A stretch of DNA of 10,313 bases from SHLJ01 sp041618535. GTDB taxonomy: Bacteria; Bacteroidota; Bacteroidia; Flavobacteriales; Flavobacteriaceae. The DNA lies in the NCBI GenBank assembly GCA_041618535.1, contig JBFKFP010000100.1:1-10313 (forward strand). Reading direction: 5' to 3'. The position numbers and the translations under genes were made by a program. Of this stretch, positions 1 through 6,729 are shown in pieces. The notes under the pieces are model-generated. The model did not search any database, was not told the DNA's origin, and saw nothing but the letters and a program-made list of their open reading frames with translations. Numbering within the stretch: the first letter of the stretch is position 1; every line of letters begins with the position of its first letter.

Positions 1-912
1 TGTCATGTAGTTTATAAAATGTTCGCGTTCCTTCACCCTTAATACGAATTGATGAAACACATGATCCCCTCCGCCACGGTAAGCCGGAAGCTTTATTTTC
101 GGGTTTTGAATCCCATTCAAATAAATCTTGGCCATCTCCCGCCTGATCCTGTTTTGTTCATCAAGATCATCTAGTTTGATTCTTAAGAAATGGGCCTGTA
201 ACTCATCCAAGCGTGAATTCATCCCGATATGATCATTCAGGTACTTTGAAGCCCTTCCGTAATCTCTTAATTTAAAAAGTAAATCAGCCAATTCCCTGTC
301 CGATGTGGTAATTGCCCCGGCATCGCCTAGAGCACCAAGATTTTTTGTAGGATAAAAACTGAATCCGGCTGCAAGCCCGAAAGCACCGGCCATACGTCCT
401 TTTTCATCCCTGGCCCCATGAGCCTGTGCAGCATCCTCAACCACAAGAAGTTCATGGTTGCCAGCAAAATCCAGGATAGCAGCCATATCGGCAAGCCGAC
501 CATAGAGATGAACAACCAGAATAGCTTTCGTTTTACCACTTAAATTTGATTCCAGTTGTCCTGGATCTAAATTGAAAGAATCGGGATCGGGTTCAACCAA
601 AACAGGTTTTAGACCGGCCAGGATAACAGACAAAATAGAAGCTATGTACGTATTAGCAGGAACGAGTACTTCATCACCCCTGCTAAGCCTGCCCTGCTCT
701 ATCAAAGCCCGGAAGATCAAAACGAGGGCATCCAGCCCGTTGCCGGTGCCAATGGCATATTCAGTGCCGCAATAGGAAGAGAAGTCCTTTTCAAATTCAC
801 TTACCCCTTTTCCAAGGATATAGCTGCCGGAGTTTAAAAATCCGTCAAATGCTCTCTCAAGCTGCACTTGATAAATCCGGTTAATGGCTTTTAAATTTAA
901 AAAAGGGATCAT
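1..912 (-). CDS. DegT/DnrJ/EryC1/StrS family sugar aminotransferase (3' end outside window)
   Basis: A PLP-dependent aminotransferase acting on nucleotide-linked keto-sugars in the cytoplasm, making an amino-deoxysugar for a surface glycan. The ATG is at 912-910 and the frame stays open to the window edge, giving 304 residues; the family is usually about 360-390 aa, so roughly the last 60-80 residues are missing. Visible signatures are GNGLDAL (57-63, cofactor phosphate region), VPANTYIAS (84-92), VVEDAAQAHGA (157-167, with Asp160 expected to bind the pyridine nitrogen) and FYPTKNLGALGDAGA (186-200), where Lys190 is the expected PLP Schiff-base lysine. The overall pattern recalls the FdtB/QdtB group that aminates dTDP-3-keto-6-deoxyhexoses, but substrate position cannot be proven by eye. 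Its ATG overlaps the stop of the upstream acyltransferase (ATGA), which suggests translational coupling and a shared pathway. The family call is firm; the substrate is inference. Confidence 0.93.
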   Translation of the reverse strand, partial: MIPFLNLKAINRIYQVQLERAFDGFLNSGSYILGKGVSEFEKDFSSYCGTEYAIGTGNGLDALVLIFRALIEQGRLSRGDEVLVPANTYIASILSVILAGLKPVLVEPDPDSFNLDPGQLESNLSGKTKAILVVHLYGRLADMAAILDFAGNHELLVVEDAAQAHGARDEKGRMAGAFGLAAGFSFYPTKNLGALGDAGAITTSDRELADLLFKLRDYGRASKYLNDHIGMNSRLDELQAHFLRIKLDDLDEQNRIRREMAKIYLNGIQNPKIKLPAYRGGGDHVFHQFVLRVKEREHFINYMT

Positions 913-1781
913 ATCAGGACGGTTTTTAAGTTCCCATGATTCGACGGATCGATCTTGTAATAATCATGAGCAACCGAGCGCGCTCCAAACCCTTCCTTCC
1001 AGTAAAGAAGCCCTTCGTTTATGACCTGGCCCTGGTTTTCATTTGATTTTCCAAAATCAAAATAGGGTTTGTCTTTAAAAACCACATTTAAAAGGTGATC
1101 ATGTAAAATGTCGAGGCTTCCCAACCGGTTTTTATCCTCATTCCCGGAAATGTATTGTGACCTGGCCACTTTTTCCGTATCGAAAATAACAGTCCCGGCT
1201 ACCGGTAATTCTTGGTGATCGTAAACAAGGAAAAGCCTGATTTTAGCAGGAAATCGTTCTTTTAAAAGAAGGATTTCTTCCAGGCTATGTACCGGCAGGC
1301 TTCCGAATTTATTCTGAAGATTTGGAATTAGTATGTCATTCCAAAAACTTTTAAAATCATCTGCTTCCTTTATATAAAGCCTGTTTTTCCCGGCTCGTTT
1401 AATTCCCTGTTGGCGATCTTTGGCATATTTGGATTGAGACGGGACAACAACAGAAAGATTGTCTGAACGGAATCGTTCAGCTTTCAGTTTGAATAATAAA
1501 TAATCGATTTCATCTGCAGGACTTTTATGATAGATTTTTGGTTGTAATCTTAATTCGATATGTTCTATGCCCATGTTCTCAAAATACTGAAGGATTCCCT
1601 GAAAACCGGAAAGCACATCAGTGAACCTGATCTTGGCGTTAATAAGGAAACCGCCATACGTAAGACCCTCATGGGAGACAGCCTTTTTACCCGAGATATT
1701 CGCAGGAAAAAGCCCGATTAAATTTTTGTCCTTATACACCATCAGGGAATGATCTTCAAAACGCGAACCGTGATAGTCCAT
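909..1781 (-). CDS. GNAT/FemAB-like N-acyltransferase, start probably further upstream
   Basis: A likely cytoplasmic acyltransferase of the two-lobed GNAT/FemAB type (Acetyltransf_6-like), probably acylating the amino-sugar made by the overlapping downstream aminotransferase. From the first ATG it is 290 aa. Visible blocks are FPANISGKKAVSHEGLTYGG in the N-terminal lobe and, in the C-terminal lobe, AGTVIFDTEKVARSQYISGN, DILHDHLL, YFDFGKSNE and the closing LLYWKEGFGA, all typical of this group. The same frame stays open upstream for another 46 codons, to a TAG at 1922-1920. The last part of that stretch reads IERYTEEKKSLWNSFVSKAK, then NSTFLFDRDY directly before the annotated Met, which resembles the N-terminus of Bacteroidota homologs as I remember them. 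No ATG, GTG or TTG lies in that stretch. ATC at 1880-1878 or ATA at 1871-1869 would give a natural N-terminus. The family is confident; the start and acyl substrate are not. Confidence 0.85.
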   Translation of the reverse strand: MDYHGSRFEDHSLMVYKDKNLIGLFPANISGKKAVSHEGLTYGGFLINAKIRFTDVLSGFQGILQYFENMGIEHIELRLQPKIYHKSPADEIDYLLFKLKAERFRSDNLSVVVPSQSKYAKDRQQGIKRAGKNRLYIKEADDFKSFWNDILIPNLQNKFGSLPVHSLEEILLLKERFPAKIRLFLVYDHQELPVAGTVIFDTEKVARSQYISGNEDKNRLGSLDILHDHLLNVVFKDKPYFDFGKSNENQGQVINEGLLYWKEGFGARSVAHDYYKIDPSNHGNLKTVLI

Positions 1782-1909
1782 ATAGTCGCGATCGAACAGA
1801 AAAGTGGAGTTTTTGGCCTTGGATACGAAAGAATTCCAAAGCGACTTTTTTTCCTCAGTATATCGTTCTATTGTGTAGATATGGTTAAGGTTAGTCTGTT
1901 TCGAAAATA

Positions 1910-2137
1910 CTAATTTTTCCTAAAAAATAAATAATACGCGTTCACCCCTACAATAGCCAGGTTGGTGATAACAATTGGCCAGGATATTTGCAACATAAAA
2001 CCATAGATGACGAACAGTACCGCACCAAGGCTGTTGACCATTCTCAGTTTCTTGAAATCCTTCATAGTGAAGGAAAGCAATACCATAAACATGGCGGCGT
2101 AGCCCACCCATTCCGTAAAATCAAAAGCATTATTCAT
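1910..2137 (-). CDS. small three-helix membrane protein, YgjV-like
   Basis: A 75-residue hydrophobic protein with three predicted membrane helices at about 10-24, 33-50 and 52-71. A basic loop, KDFKKLR (26-32), lies between the first two and the tail is FFRKN. The pattern WVGYAAM, then LRMVNSLGAVLFVIYG, then SWPIVITNLAIVGVNAYYL resembles the YgjV inner-membrane family (half-length relative to E. coli YgjV). Small Bacteroidota proteins of this type are sometimes mislabelled as uroporphyrinogen decarboxylase. The function is unknown. It is the first gene of the minus-strand operon that continues into the acyltransferase and sugar aminotransferase, so a role in surface polysaccharide metabolism is possible but only by association. 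A second frame across the same DNA is also open, but its product lacks a coherent membrane pattern. Confidence 0.75.
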   Translation of the reverse strand: MNNAFDFTEWVGYAAMFMVLLSFTMKDFKKLRMVNSLGAVLFVIYGFMLQISWPIVITNLAIVGVNAYYLFFRKN

Positions 2138-2352
2138 TATTGGTCGGTAGTCACGGACTAAAACGCCGAATGGATATGATTCAAAAGTACATTATAAATC
2201 CAAACGACGTTAATTATATGTTATAATTTAGACAAGCCACACTGTATAGAAATTATAATCGTTTAAGATAATCTAGTAAAACATTGTTCCATTATGTCCT
2301 AACCAACCGCTATTTATAAAGGTATTAAAGTCTGAACCCTGAAAACTTACAG
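2138..2352. promoter_or_regulatory. divergent AT-rich intergenic region
   Basis: This 215-bp gap separates the minus-strand glycan operon from the plus-strand membrane protein gene, so it should hold promoters for both. It contains a perfect 7-bp inverted repeat, AATTATA-TGT-TATAATT (2212-2228). The octamer AATTATAA at 2251-2258 repeats one arm of it in inverted orientation. These may be an operator or simply AT-rich promoter DNA. I see no small ORF, RNA gene or strong terminator. Confidence 0.5.
2182..2189 (-). promoter_or_regulatory. candidate Bacteroidota -7 box for the minus-strand operon
   Basis: On the minus strand this reads TACTTTTG, a full match to the Bacteroidota primary sigma -7 consensus TAnnTTTG, about 45 bp upstream of the YgjV-like start. 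A TTTG lies at 2204-2201, but the 11-bp spacing is shorter than the usual 19 or so. The -33 element is therefore unconvincing, and the match rests on one box in AT-rich DNA. Confidence 0.3.
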
Positions 2353-2709
2353 ATGAACATTATCAACAAATACGCGAACTGGACCCCATATTTATATTTT
2401 ATAGCAGTAACCTTTTATTGGTTTACAGCCATTAACAGAAGTGAAGGCCTTGGTGCCTACCCAATTCTGCTGTTATGCATCCCTTTTATATGGCAGCTAT
2501 GGCGACCTGACCAAAAGCTCAACTTTTATCTTGGAATTTCATTTATCTGCCTCTCGTCATACCTTATCCTGGGCTACATTTCCGATCTGATGAACGTTCC
2601 TCCCATCGTCCTGGCGAAAGGGGTCATAATTTACGGTGGAATCTTTGTCATCCTGAATTTTGTGATGTCGGCGTGGATTATCAGAAATAGCATGAAGCGC
2701 AACTTTTAA
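2353..2709 (+). CDS. four-helix membrane protein of unknown function
   Basis: A 118-residue integral membrane protein that I do not recognise as a named family. Four hydrophobic segments are visible at about 10-28, 36-50, 56-78 and 88-112. They are separated by short polar turns (NRSEGLG, WRPDQK, SDLMNVPP), and the C-terminus is basic (RNSMKRNF), suggesting a cytoplasmic tail. There are no obvious catalytic motifs. The ATG at 2353 is preceded by an A-rich leader without a Shine-Dalgarno sequence, as is common in Bacteroidota. It ends 35 bp before kdsA, but a good -7 box in that gap suggests kdsA also has its own promoter, so the two need not be functionally linked. That it is a real gene is likely, from its length, hydrophobic pattern and lack of a competing frame. 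Confidence 0.7.
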   Translation: MNIINKYANWTPYLYFIAVTFYWFTAINRSEGLGAYPILLLCIPFIWQLWRPDQKLNFYLGISFICLSSYLILGYISDLMNVPPIVLAKGVIIYGGIFVILNFVMSAWIIRNSMKRNF

Positions 2710-2716
2710 AATTATC

Positions 2717-2724
2717 TATCTTTG
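2717..2724 (+). promoter_or_regulatory. Bacteroidota -7 promoter box upstream of kdsA
   Basis: TATCTTTG matches the Bacteroidota -7 consensus TAnnTTTG exactly and lies 20 bp before the kdsA ATG, so the transcript would have a very short leader starting near 2731. A TTTG -33 element at the expected distance is not seen, since that position falls in the end of the preceding gene. Confidence 0.5.
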
Positions 2725-2744
2725 CGCTTGAAAATCTGGTATTC

Positions 2745-3566
2745 ATGGATCTTAGTGCTCTCCCGAAACTCAAGCATATCTATTCAAATAATTTTTTCCT
2801 GCTCGCCGGCCCCTGTGCCATTGAGGGTGAGGAAATGGCTATGCGCATTGCAGAACGTATAGTAAAAATTGCCGACAGGCTTGAAATACCCTATGTTTTC
2901 AAGGGGAGTTTCAAAAAAGCCAACAGAAGCCGAATTGATAGTTTTACTGGAATCGGGGATAAGAAAGCGCTGAAGATCCTTCAAAAGGTAGGTGAATCAT
3001 TTGACATTCCAACGGTGACCGATATTCATGAGGTTTCTGACGCTCAGAAAGCCTCAGAATTTGTAGACGTCCTCCAGATCCCGGCCTTCTTAGTAAGACA
3101 GACCGACCTGGTTGTGGCCGCGGCAGAAACGGGAAAAGTGGTAAACCTTAAAAAAGGTCAATTCATGAGTCCGGAATCCATGAAACATGCGGTTCAGAAG
3201 GTCAAGGATGCCGGTAATGAAAATGCCTGGATCACTGACCGGGGAACCATGTTCGGTTACCAGGATCTGATCGTTGATTTCAGGGGAATCCCTACTATGA
3301 GGGAATATGCCCCAGTGGTTCTCGATGTCACCCACTCCCTTCAGCAGCCCAATCAGTCAAGCGGTGTAACAGGAGGACGACCAGAAATGATAGAGACAAT
3401 AGCTCGCGCAGGTGTTGTTAACAAGGTTGACGGACTCTTCATAGAAACACATTTTGACCCGGCGAATGCAAAAAGTGACGGGGCCAATATGTTGCACCTT
3501 GATAAGTTGGACGGCTTGCTGTCTAACCTTGTAACCATACGTCAGTTGGTAAATAACTTAAGATAA
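2745..3566 (+). CDS. kdsA: 3-deoxy-8-phosphooctulonate synthase (KDO-8-P synthase)
   Basis: KdsA condenses phosphoenolpyruvate with D-arabinose 5-phosphate to give KDO 8-phosphate, the committed step to the KDO of lipopolysaccharide inner core; it is cytoplasmic. The protein is 273 aa, normal for the family. Motifs in order are LLAGPCAIE (19-27), FKGSFKKANRSR (52-63), the KANRS signature of KDO-8-P synthases over DAHP synthases, ITDRGTMFGY (163-172), LDVTHSLQQPN (193-203), FIETHFDP (232-239) and KSDGANML (243-250). Cys24, His197, Glu234 and Asp245 line up with the metal ligands of the Aquifex-type enzyme. E. coli KdsA has Asn at the Cys position, so this should be the metal-dependent class. 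The start at 2745 sits just after a -7 promoter box. Its stop overlaps the next ATG by one base (TAATG), indicating co-translation with the small GNAT gene. Confidence 0.97.
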   Translation: MDLSALPKLKHIYSNNFFLLAGPCAIEGEEMAMRIAERIVKIADRLEIPYVFKGSFKKANRSRIDSFTGIGDKKALKILQKVGESFDIPTVTDIHEVSDAQKASEFVDVLQIPAFLVRQTDLVVAAAETGKVVNLKKGQFMSPESMKHAVQKVKDAGNENAWITDRGTMFGYQDLIVDFRGIPTMREYAPVVLDVTHSLQQPNQSSGVTGGRPEMIETIARAGVVNKVDGLFIETHFDPANAKSDGANMLHLDKLDGLLSNLVTIRQLVNNLR

Positions 3567-4042
3567 TGCCGGTTCATATCAGGCGAGCCAATTCTGCGGA
3601 TGTCGAGGCTGTAACACAACTTTTTCGTGAGACTGTAAAACGTGTTAATTCACCTGATTATAGTTCAATACAGATCGATCACTGGGTATCCGGTGCCGAT
3701 GATATTCCAAAATGGGAAAAACGCATTGAAGACTGGTTTTTTCTAGTTGCCGTAGAGAACAACGTCGTTGTTGGCTTTGCATACCTGAATAGGGGGAATT
3801 ACTTCGACGGGCTTTTCGTTCATCATCAACACCAGGGCAAAGGTATAGCAACAGCTTTAGCCGATGAAGTTGAAAATAAGGCAAGGGTTGACGGTTATTC
3901 AACAATCCATTCCGATGTCAGTATCACGGCAAAACCATTTTTCGAGAAACGAGGCTATAAAATCGAATTCCTGCAAGAAAAACCATATCGAGGAATGATC
4001 TTTCACAATTATATAGTTTCCAAGACATTGCAGCCCATCTGA
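3566..4042 (+). CDS. GNAT family N-acetyltransferase
   Basis: A single-domain 158-aa GNAT protein that should transfer an acetyl group from acetyl-CoA to an amine on an unknown small molecule or protein. The acetyl-CoA pyrophosphate loop (motif A) is visible as VHHQHQGKGIATAL (85-98) with the Q-x-x-G-x-G/A signature. Typical flanking elements are the N-terminal IRRANSADVEAVTQLF, the beta-4 strand FLVAVENNVVVGFAYL, and the late PFFEKRGYK segment (124-132). The general pattern is near the YafP-like subgroup, but this is not enough to assign a substrate. The gene begins inside the kdsA stop codon, so it is expressed with kdsA; a role in lipopolysaccharide modification is conceivable but not shown. 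It converges on the DUF1801 gene with only 3 bp between stop codons. Confidence 0.9.
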   Translation: MPVHIRRANSADVEAVTQLFRETVKRVNSPDYSSIQIDHWVSGADDIPKWEKRIEDWFFLVAVENNVVVGFAYLNRGNYFDGLFVHHQHQGKGIATALADEVENKARVDGYSTIHSDVSITAKPFFEKRGYKIEFLQEKPYRGMIFHNYIVSKTLQPI

Positions 4043-4055
4043 CCATTATTCAGAT
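4037..4055. terminator. possible weak bidirectional terminator
   Basis: ATCTGA and TCAGAT form a 6-bp stem with a 7-nt loop exactly at the convergent junction, spanning both stop codons. The stem is AT-rich and only a short T run follows on the plus strand, so it may be weak or coincidental. Confidence 0.28.
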
Positions 4056-4408
4056 TTATCAATTATTTCAGCTGCAGCCTTCAAAACAGAGATCAGAACC
4101 CCTTCGTCCATATCCTCAAGGTTTTGAACCTGAAATGACCGCACATATTTTCGGTCGTTGAAATCCTTCAGCTGGGGAAATCGCTCCTCAAGCTCTATGC
4201 CTTTTACGAAAGCTACATCTACAAAGCTCCGACCTTTGGGAACATTTAGATAAACCAATGGCCATTTTTTATAATGATAGAATGGAACACCATAATTGAA
4301 TTTTTCCTCGATATGATCAAGGTTGGTCAGGATCAGAAACCTGACATACGTCATTATGGATTTATAGGGTTCCGGGTGCTTTAAGATGTATGATTCAGCA
4401 GGGTTCAT
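4046..4408 (-). CDS. DUF1801 domain-containing protein
   Basis: A 120-aa soluble protein of the DUF1801/YdhG-like type. Recognisable features are the N-terminal AESYILKHPEPYKSIMTYVR helix, IEEKFNYGVPFYHYKKWPLVYLNVPKG (the E-x-x-x-Y-G-x-P-x-F pattern with aromatic residues after it), and the VDVAFVKGIELEE strand-turn region. Family members adopt an alpha-beta fold and are found across Bacteroidota and Firmicutes. The biochemical role is not established, although Bacillus YdhG-type relatives have been linked to iron or intracellular trafficking. It stands alone on the minus strand between the kdsA-GNAT pair and the GH3 operon and is likely monocistronic. No convincing -7 box is seen in the 92-bp gap upstream of it. 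Confidence 0.85.
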   Translation of the reverse strand: MNPAESYILKHPEPYKSIMTYVRFLILTNLDHIEEKFNYGVPFYHYKKWPLVYLNVPKGRSFVDVAFVKGIELEERFPQLKDFNDRKYVRSFQVQNLEDMDEGVLISVLKAAAEIIDKSE

Positions 4409-4500
4409 AATTTAAAATTAAGATTTGATTTAAAAATTACCTAAATTCATAACGCTAAAGTCCCCATCTGCCTGCCGTACCTGAATAATAATCAACCAAA
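4409..4500. promoter_or_regulatory. divergent intergenic region between DUF1801 and the GH3 operon
   Basis: This 92-bp gap is very AT-rich near the DUF1801 start and more balanced near the GH3 start. It must contain the promoter of the GH3-DUF6090 operon unless that lies further upstream. A TTTG occurs at about 4426-4429, but no TAnnTTTG at the right spacing follows, so I do not place a promoter. The A-rich stretch directly before the GH3 ATG fits Bacteroidota translation initiation without Shine-Dalgarno pairing. Confidence 0.35.
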
Positions 4501-6729
4501 ATGATGTATGTCTCCAAGTTTGGGGCCTTTTCCCGATTTACCCGTTCTTCAGTTATTGCGTACATCTTTCTACTCCTGTTCACTATGAATCCCGATCTGA
4601 CACAAGCCCAGGAAATGGAGGATTCCATCGAATCCAAAATCGAAGAGATTCTTTCTAAACTAACCCTGGAAGAAAAAGTTGCCATGTGCCATGCCCAATC
4701 TAAATTCAGTTCACCAGGAGTGGACCGGCTTGGCATCCCGGAACTTTGGATGTCTGACGGTCCTCACGGAATTAGAGGTGAGATCAATTGGGATGAATGG
4801 GGCTATGCAGGCTGGACCAATGATTCTGTAACTGCCTTTCCTGCCCTTACGGCATTAGCAGCCACTTTCAGCCCTGAATTATCCTACCTGTATGGTAAGG
4901 CGGTAGGCGAGGAAGCACGCTACCGTAAAAAAGATGTACTCCTGGGTCCGGGAGTGAACATTTACCGCACACCACTTAATGGGCGAAACTTCGAGTATAT
5001 GGGGGAAGATCCATTTCTAGCCTCAAAAATGGTTGTGCCATATATTCATGGCGTACAGGAAAACGGGGTGGCCGCCTGCCTGAAGCATTTTGTACTCAAT
5101 AACCAGGAGAAGTGGAGAAACAAGGTCGATGTAAGGGTGAGTGATCGCGCCCTTCACGAGATCTATCTGCCAGCATTTAAAGCCGGGGTTATGGAAGGAA
5201 AGGTTTGGTCTGTAATGGGGGCATATAATAAATATAAGGGCCAATATTGTTGTCATAATGAAATTCTCCTTAACCGAATTCTTAAAACAGACTGGAATTT
5301 CGACGGCGTCGTGATTACTGATTGGGGCGGTGCCACCAACACCAGAGAGGCCGCACTCTTTGGGCTGGACCTGGAGATGGGATCCCACAGTGACGGACTG
5401 ACCATATCAGCAAAATATGCCTATGACGACTATTATCTGGCCAATCCCTATCTCGAAATGTTAAGGGCTGGTGAAGTACCTGTGGATACCGTAGACGAGA
5501 AAGTAAAACGGATTCTCCGGTTGATGTTCAGGACCAGTATGAATCCCAACCGCCCGTTTGGCCGTATGAACAACCAGGAACATTTAGACGTGGCCCGCAA
5601 AATTGGAGGAGAAGCTATTGTATTACTAAAGAATAAGGATGATTTTTTTCCCATCGATCCTAACAAGAAACTGAAGATTGCCGTGATAGGAGAGAATGCA
5701 ACAAAGAAACTAGCTCCGGGAGGAGGCTCTTCAGAATTAAAAGCAAAGGATGAAGTATCACCTTTGCGAGGCATCAAGGAACGGTTTAAGAATGCTGAGA
5801 TCATACATGAAATGGGCTATAATTCTGGGCCATCGGAATATGGAAAAATAATTCCGCCTGAACTTGATAATGACAGCCTGAGGGCCAAGGCAGTTATCGC
5901 AGCAAAGAAAGCCGATCTCGTTTTATTTATAGGAGGCCTGAATAAAAATCACCAGCAGGATTGCGAAGGTGGTGACCGACTGGAATACGGGCTGCCTTTC
6001 GGTCAGGACGAATTGATTGACGCGATCGTGAAAGTGAATCCCGATACCGCGCTAATCCTGATAAGTGGCAATGCTGTTGAAATGCCGTGGATTGAAAAAG
6101 TTAAGGGAGTGATGCAGGCCTGGTTCCTCGGCAGCCAGTCCGGCCATGCTCTTGCAGACGTCTTAAGCGGTGATGTAAATCCGTCAGGAAAACTTCCCTT
6201 TTCATTCCCTTTTAAACTGGAGGACAATGCAGCTCATTATTATGGGGAGATCTCCTATCCTGGAATAGACTATGAGCAGGAATACAGGGAAGACATACTG
6301 GTTGGCTATCGCTGGCACGACACCAAAGAGATCAGGCCTCAGTTTGCATTTGGCCATGGATTATCCTACACTGGATTCCAATTGTTCAATACGGAGTTAA
6401 ATAAGAAGAACTTCATAGCAGGAGAAACCATTGAAGTGAGCTGTTCAATTACTAACACCGGTCAAAAATCTGGATCTGAGATAGTACAGGTTTATGTAGG
6501 CAAGAACAAATCGAGAGTAGAAAGAGCTCTTAAGGAATTAAAAGCATTTCAAAAAGTTTTTGTCAAGGCTGGTGAGACCCTGGATCTGAAGCTGGGAATA
6601 AAAACTGATGATCTCGCTTTTTATGATGAATCCATTGACGGCTGGAGTTTGGAAAAGGGCAGTTATACGATCTACATCGGGAATGCCTCCGACAATATCA
6701 GCCGGACGTTTAAGATCAAAATTAAATGA
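4501..6729 (+). CDS. secreted GH3 beta-glycosidase (beta-glucosidase-like)
   Basis: A 742-aa glycoside hydrolase family 3 enzyme, probably removing beta-linked glucose or a related sugar from the non-reducing end of oligosaccharides in the periplasm. An export signal is visible: basic n-region (VSKFGAFSRFTR), hydrophobic core (VIAYIFLLLFT, 18-28) and a likely cut near LTQAQ (33-37). The N-terminal TIM-barrel domain holds MSDGPHGIR (84-92), NFEYMGEDPFL (163-173), CLKHFVLNNQE (193-203), and VVITDWGG (270-277), in which Asp274 is the expected nucleophile. The alpha/beta sandwich domain runs roughly 365-570; Glu489 in CEGGDR is a candidate acid/base. A C-terminal fibronectin III-like domain spans about 640-730. 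The domain order is complete for the three-domain GH3 type. The stop overlaps the next ATG as ATGA, linking it to the DUF6090 array. Substrate (glucoside versus xyloside) is not determined. Confidence 0.95.
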   Translation: MMYVSKFGAFSRFTRSSVIAYIFLLLFTMNPDLTQAQEMEDSIESKIEEILSKLTLEEKVAMCHAQSKFSSPGVDRLGIPELWMSDGPHGIRGEINWDEWGYAGWTNDSVTAFPALTALAATFSPELSYLYGKAVGEEARYRKKDVLLGPGVNIYRTPLNGRNFEYMGEDPFLASKMVVPYIHGVQENGVAACLKHFVLNNQEKWRNKVDVRVSDRALHEIYLPAFKAGVMEGKVWSVMGAYNKYKGQYCCHNEILLNRILKTDWNFDGVVITDWGGATNTREAALFGLDLEMGSHSDGLTISAKYAYDDYYLANPYLEMLRAGEVPVDTVDEKVKRILRLMFRTSMNPNRPFGRMNNQEHLDVARKIGGEAIVLLKNKDDFFPIDPNKKLKIAVIGENATKKLAPGGGSSELKAKDEVSPLRGIKERFKNAEIIHEMGYNSGPSEYGKIIPPELDNDSLRAKAVIAAKKADLVLFIGGLNKNHQQDCEGGDRLEYGLPFGQDELIDAIVKVNPDTALILISGNAVEMPWIEKVKGVMQAWFLGSQSGHALADVLSGDVNPSGKLPFSFPFKLEDNAAHYYGEISYPGIDYEQEYREDILVGYRWHDTKEIRPQFAFGHGLSYTGFQLFNTELNKKNFIAGETIEVSCSITNTGQKSGSEIVQVYVGKNKSRVERALKELKAFQKVFVKAGETLDLKLGIKTDDLAFYDESIDGWSLEKGSYTIYIGNASDNISRTFKIKIK

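Noticed and set aside
327..539. Minus-strand open frame of 70 codons, hydrophobic in part
   Set aside because: It lies inside the sugar aminotransferase gene in another frame; the aminotransferase frame carries the PLP motifs across the same bases.
572..775. Plus-strand open frame opposite the aminotransferase
   Set aside because: Antisense to a well-supported gene, Ser/Pro-rich composition and no recognisable motif.
1905..1925. Programmed -1 frameshift joining the YgjV-like protein to the acyltransferase
   Set aside because: The acyltransferase frame is indeed -1 relative to the small gene, but the runs TTTTTTA and GGAAAAAT are not in the phase required for a canonical slippery heptamer, and the two proteins are separate families.
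5023..5804. Minus-strand open frames opposite the GH3 gene
   Set aside because: They are antisense shadows of a conserved enzyme whose catalytic motifs occupy the plus frame.
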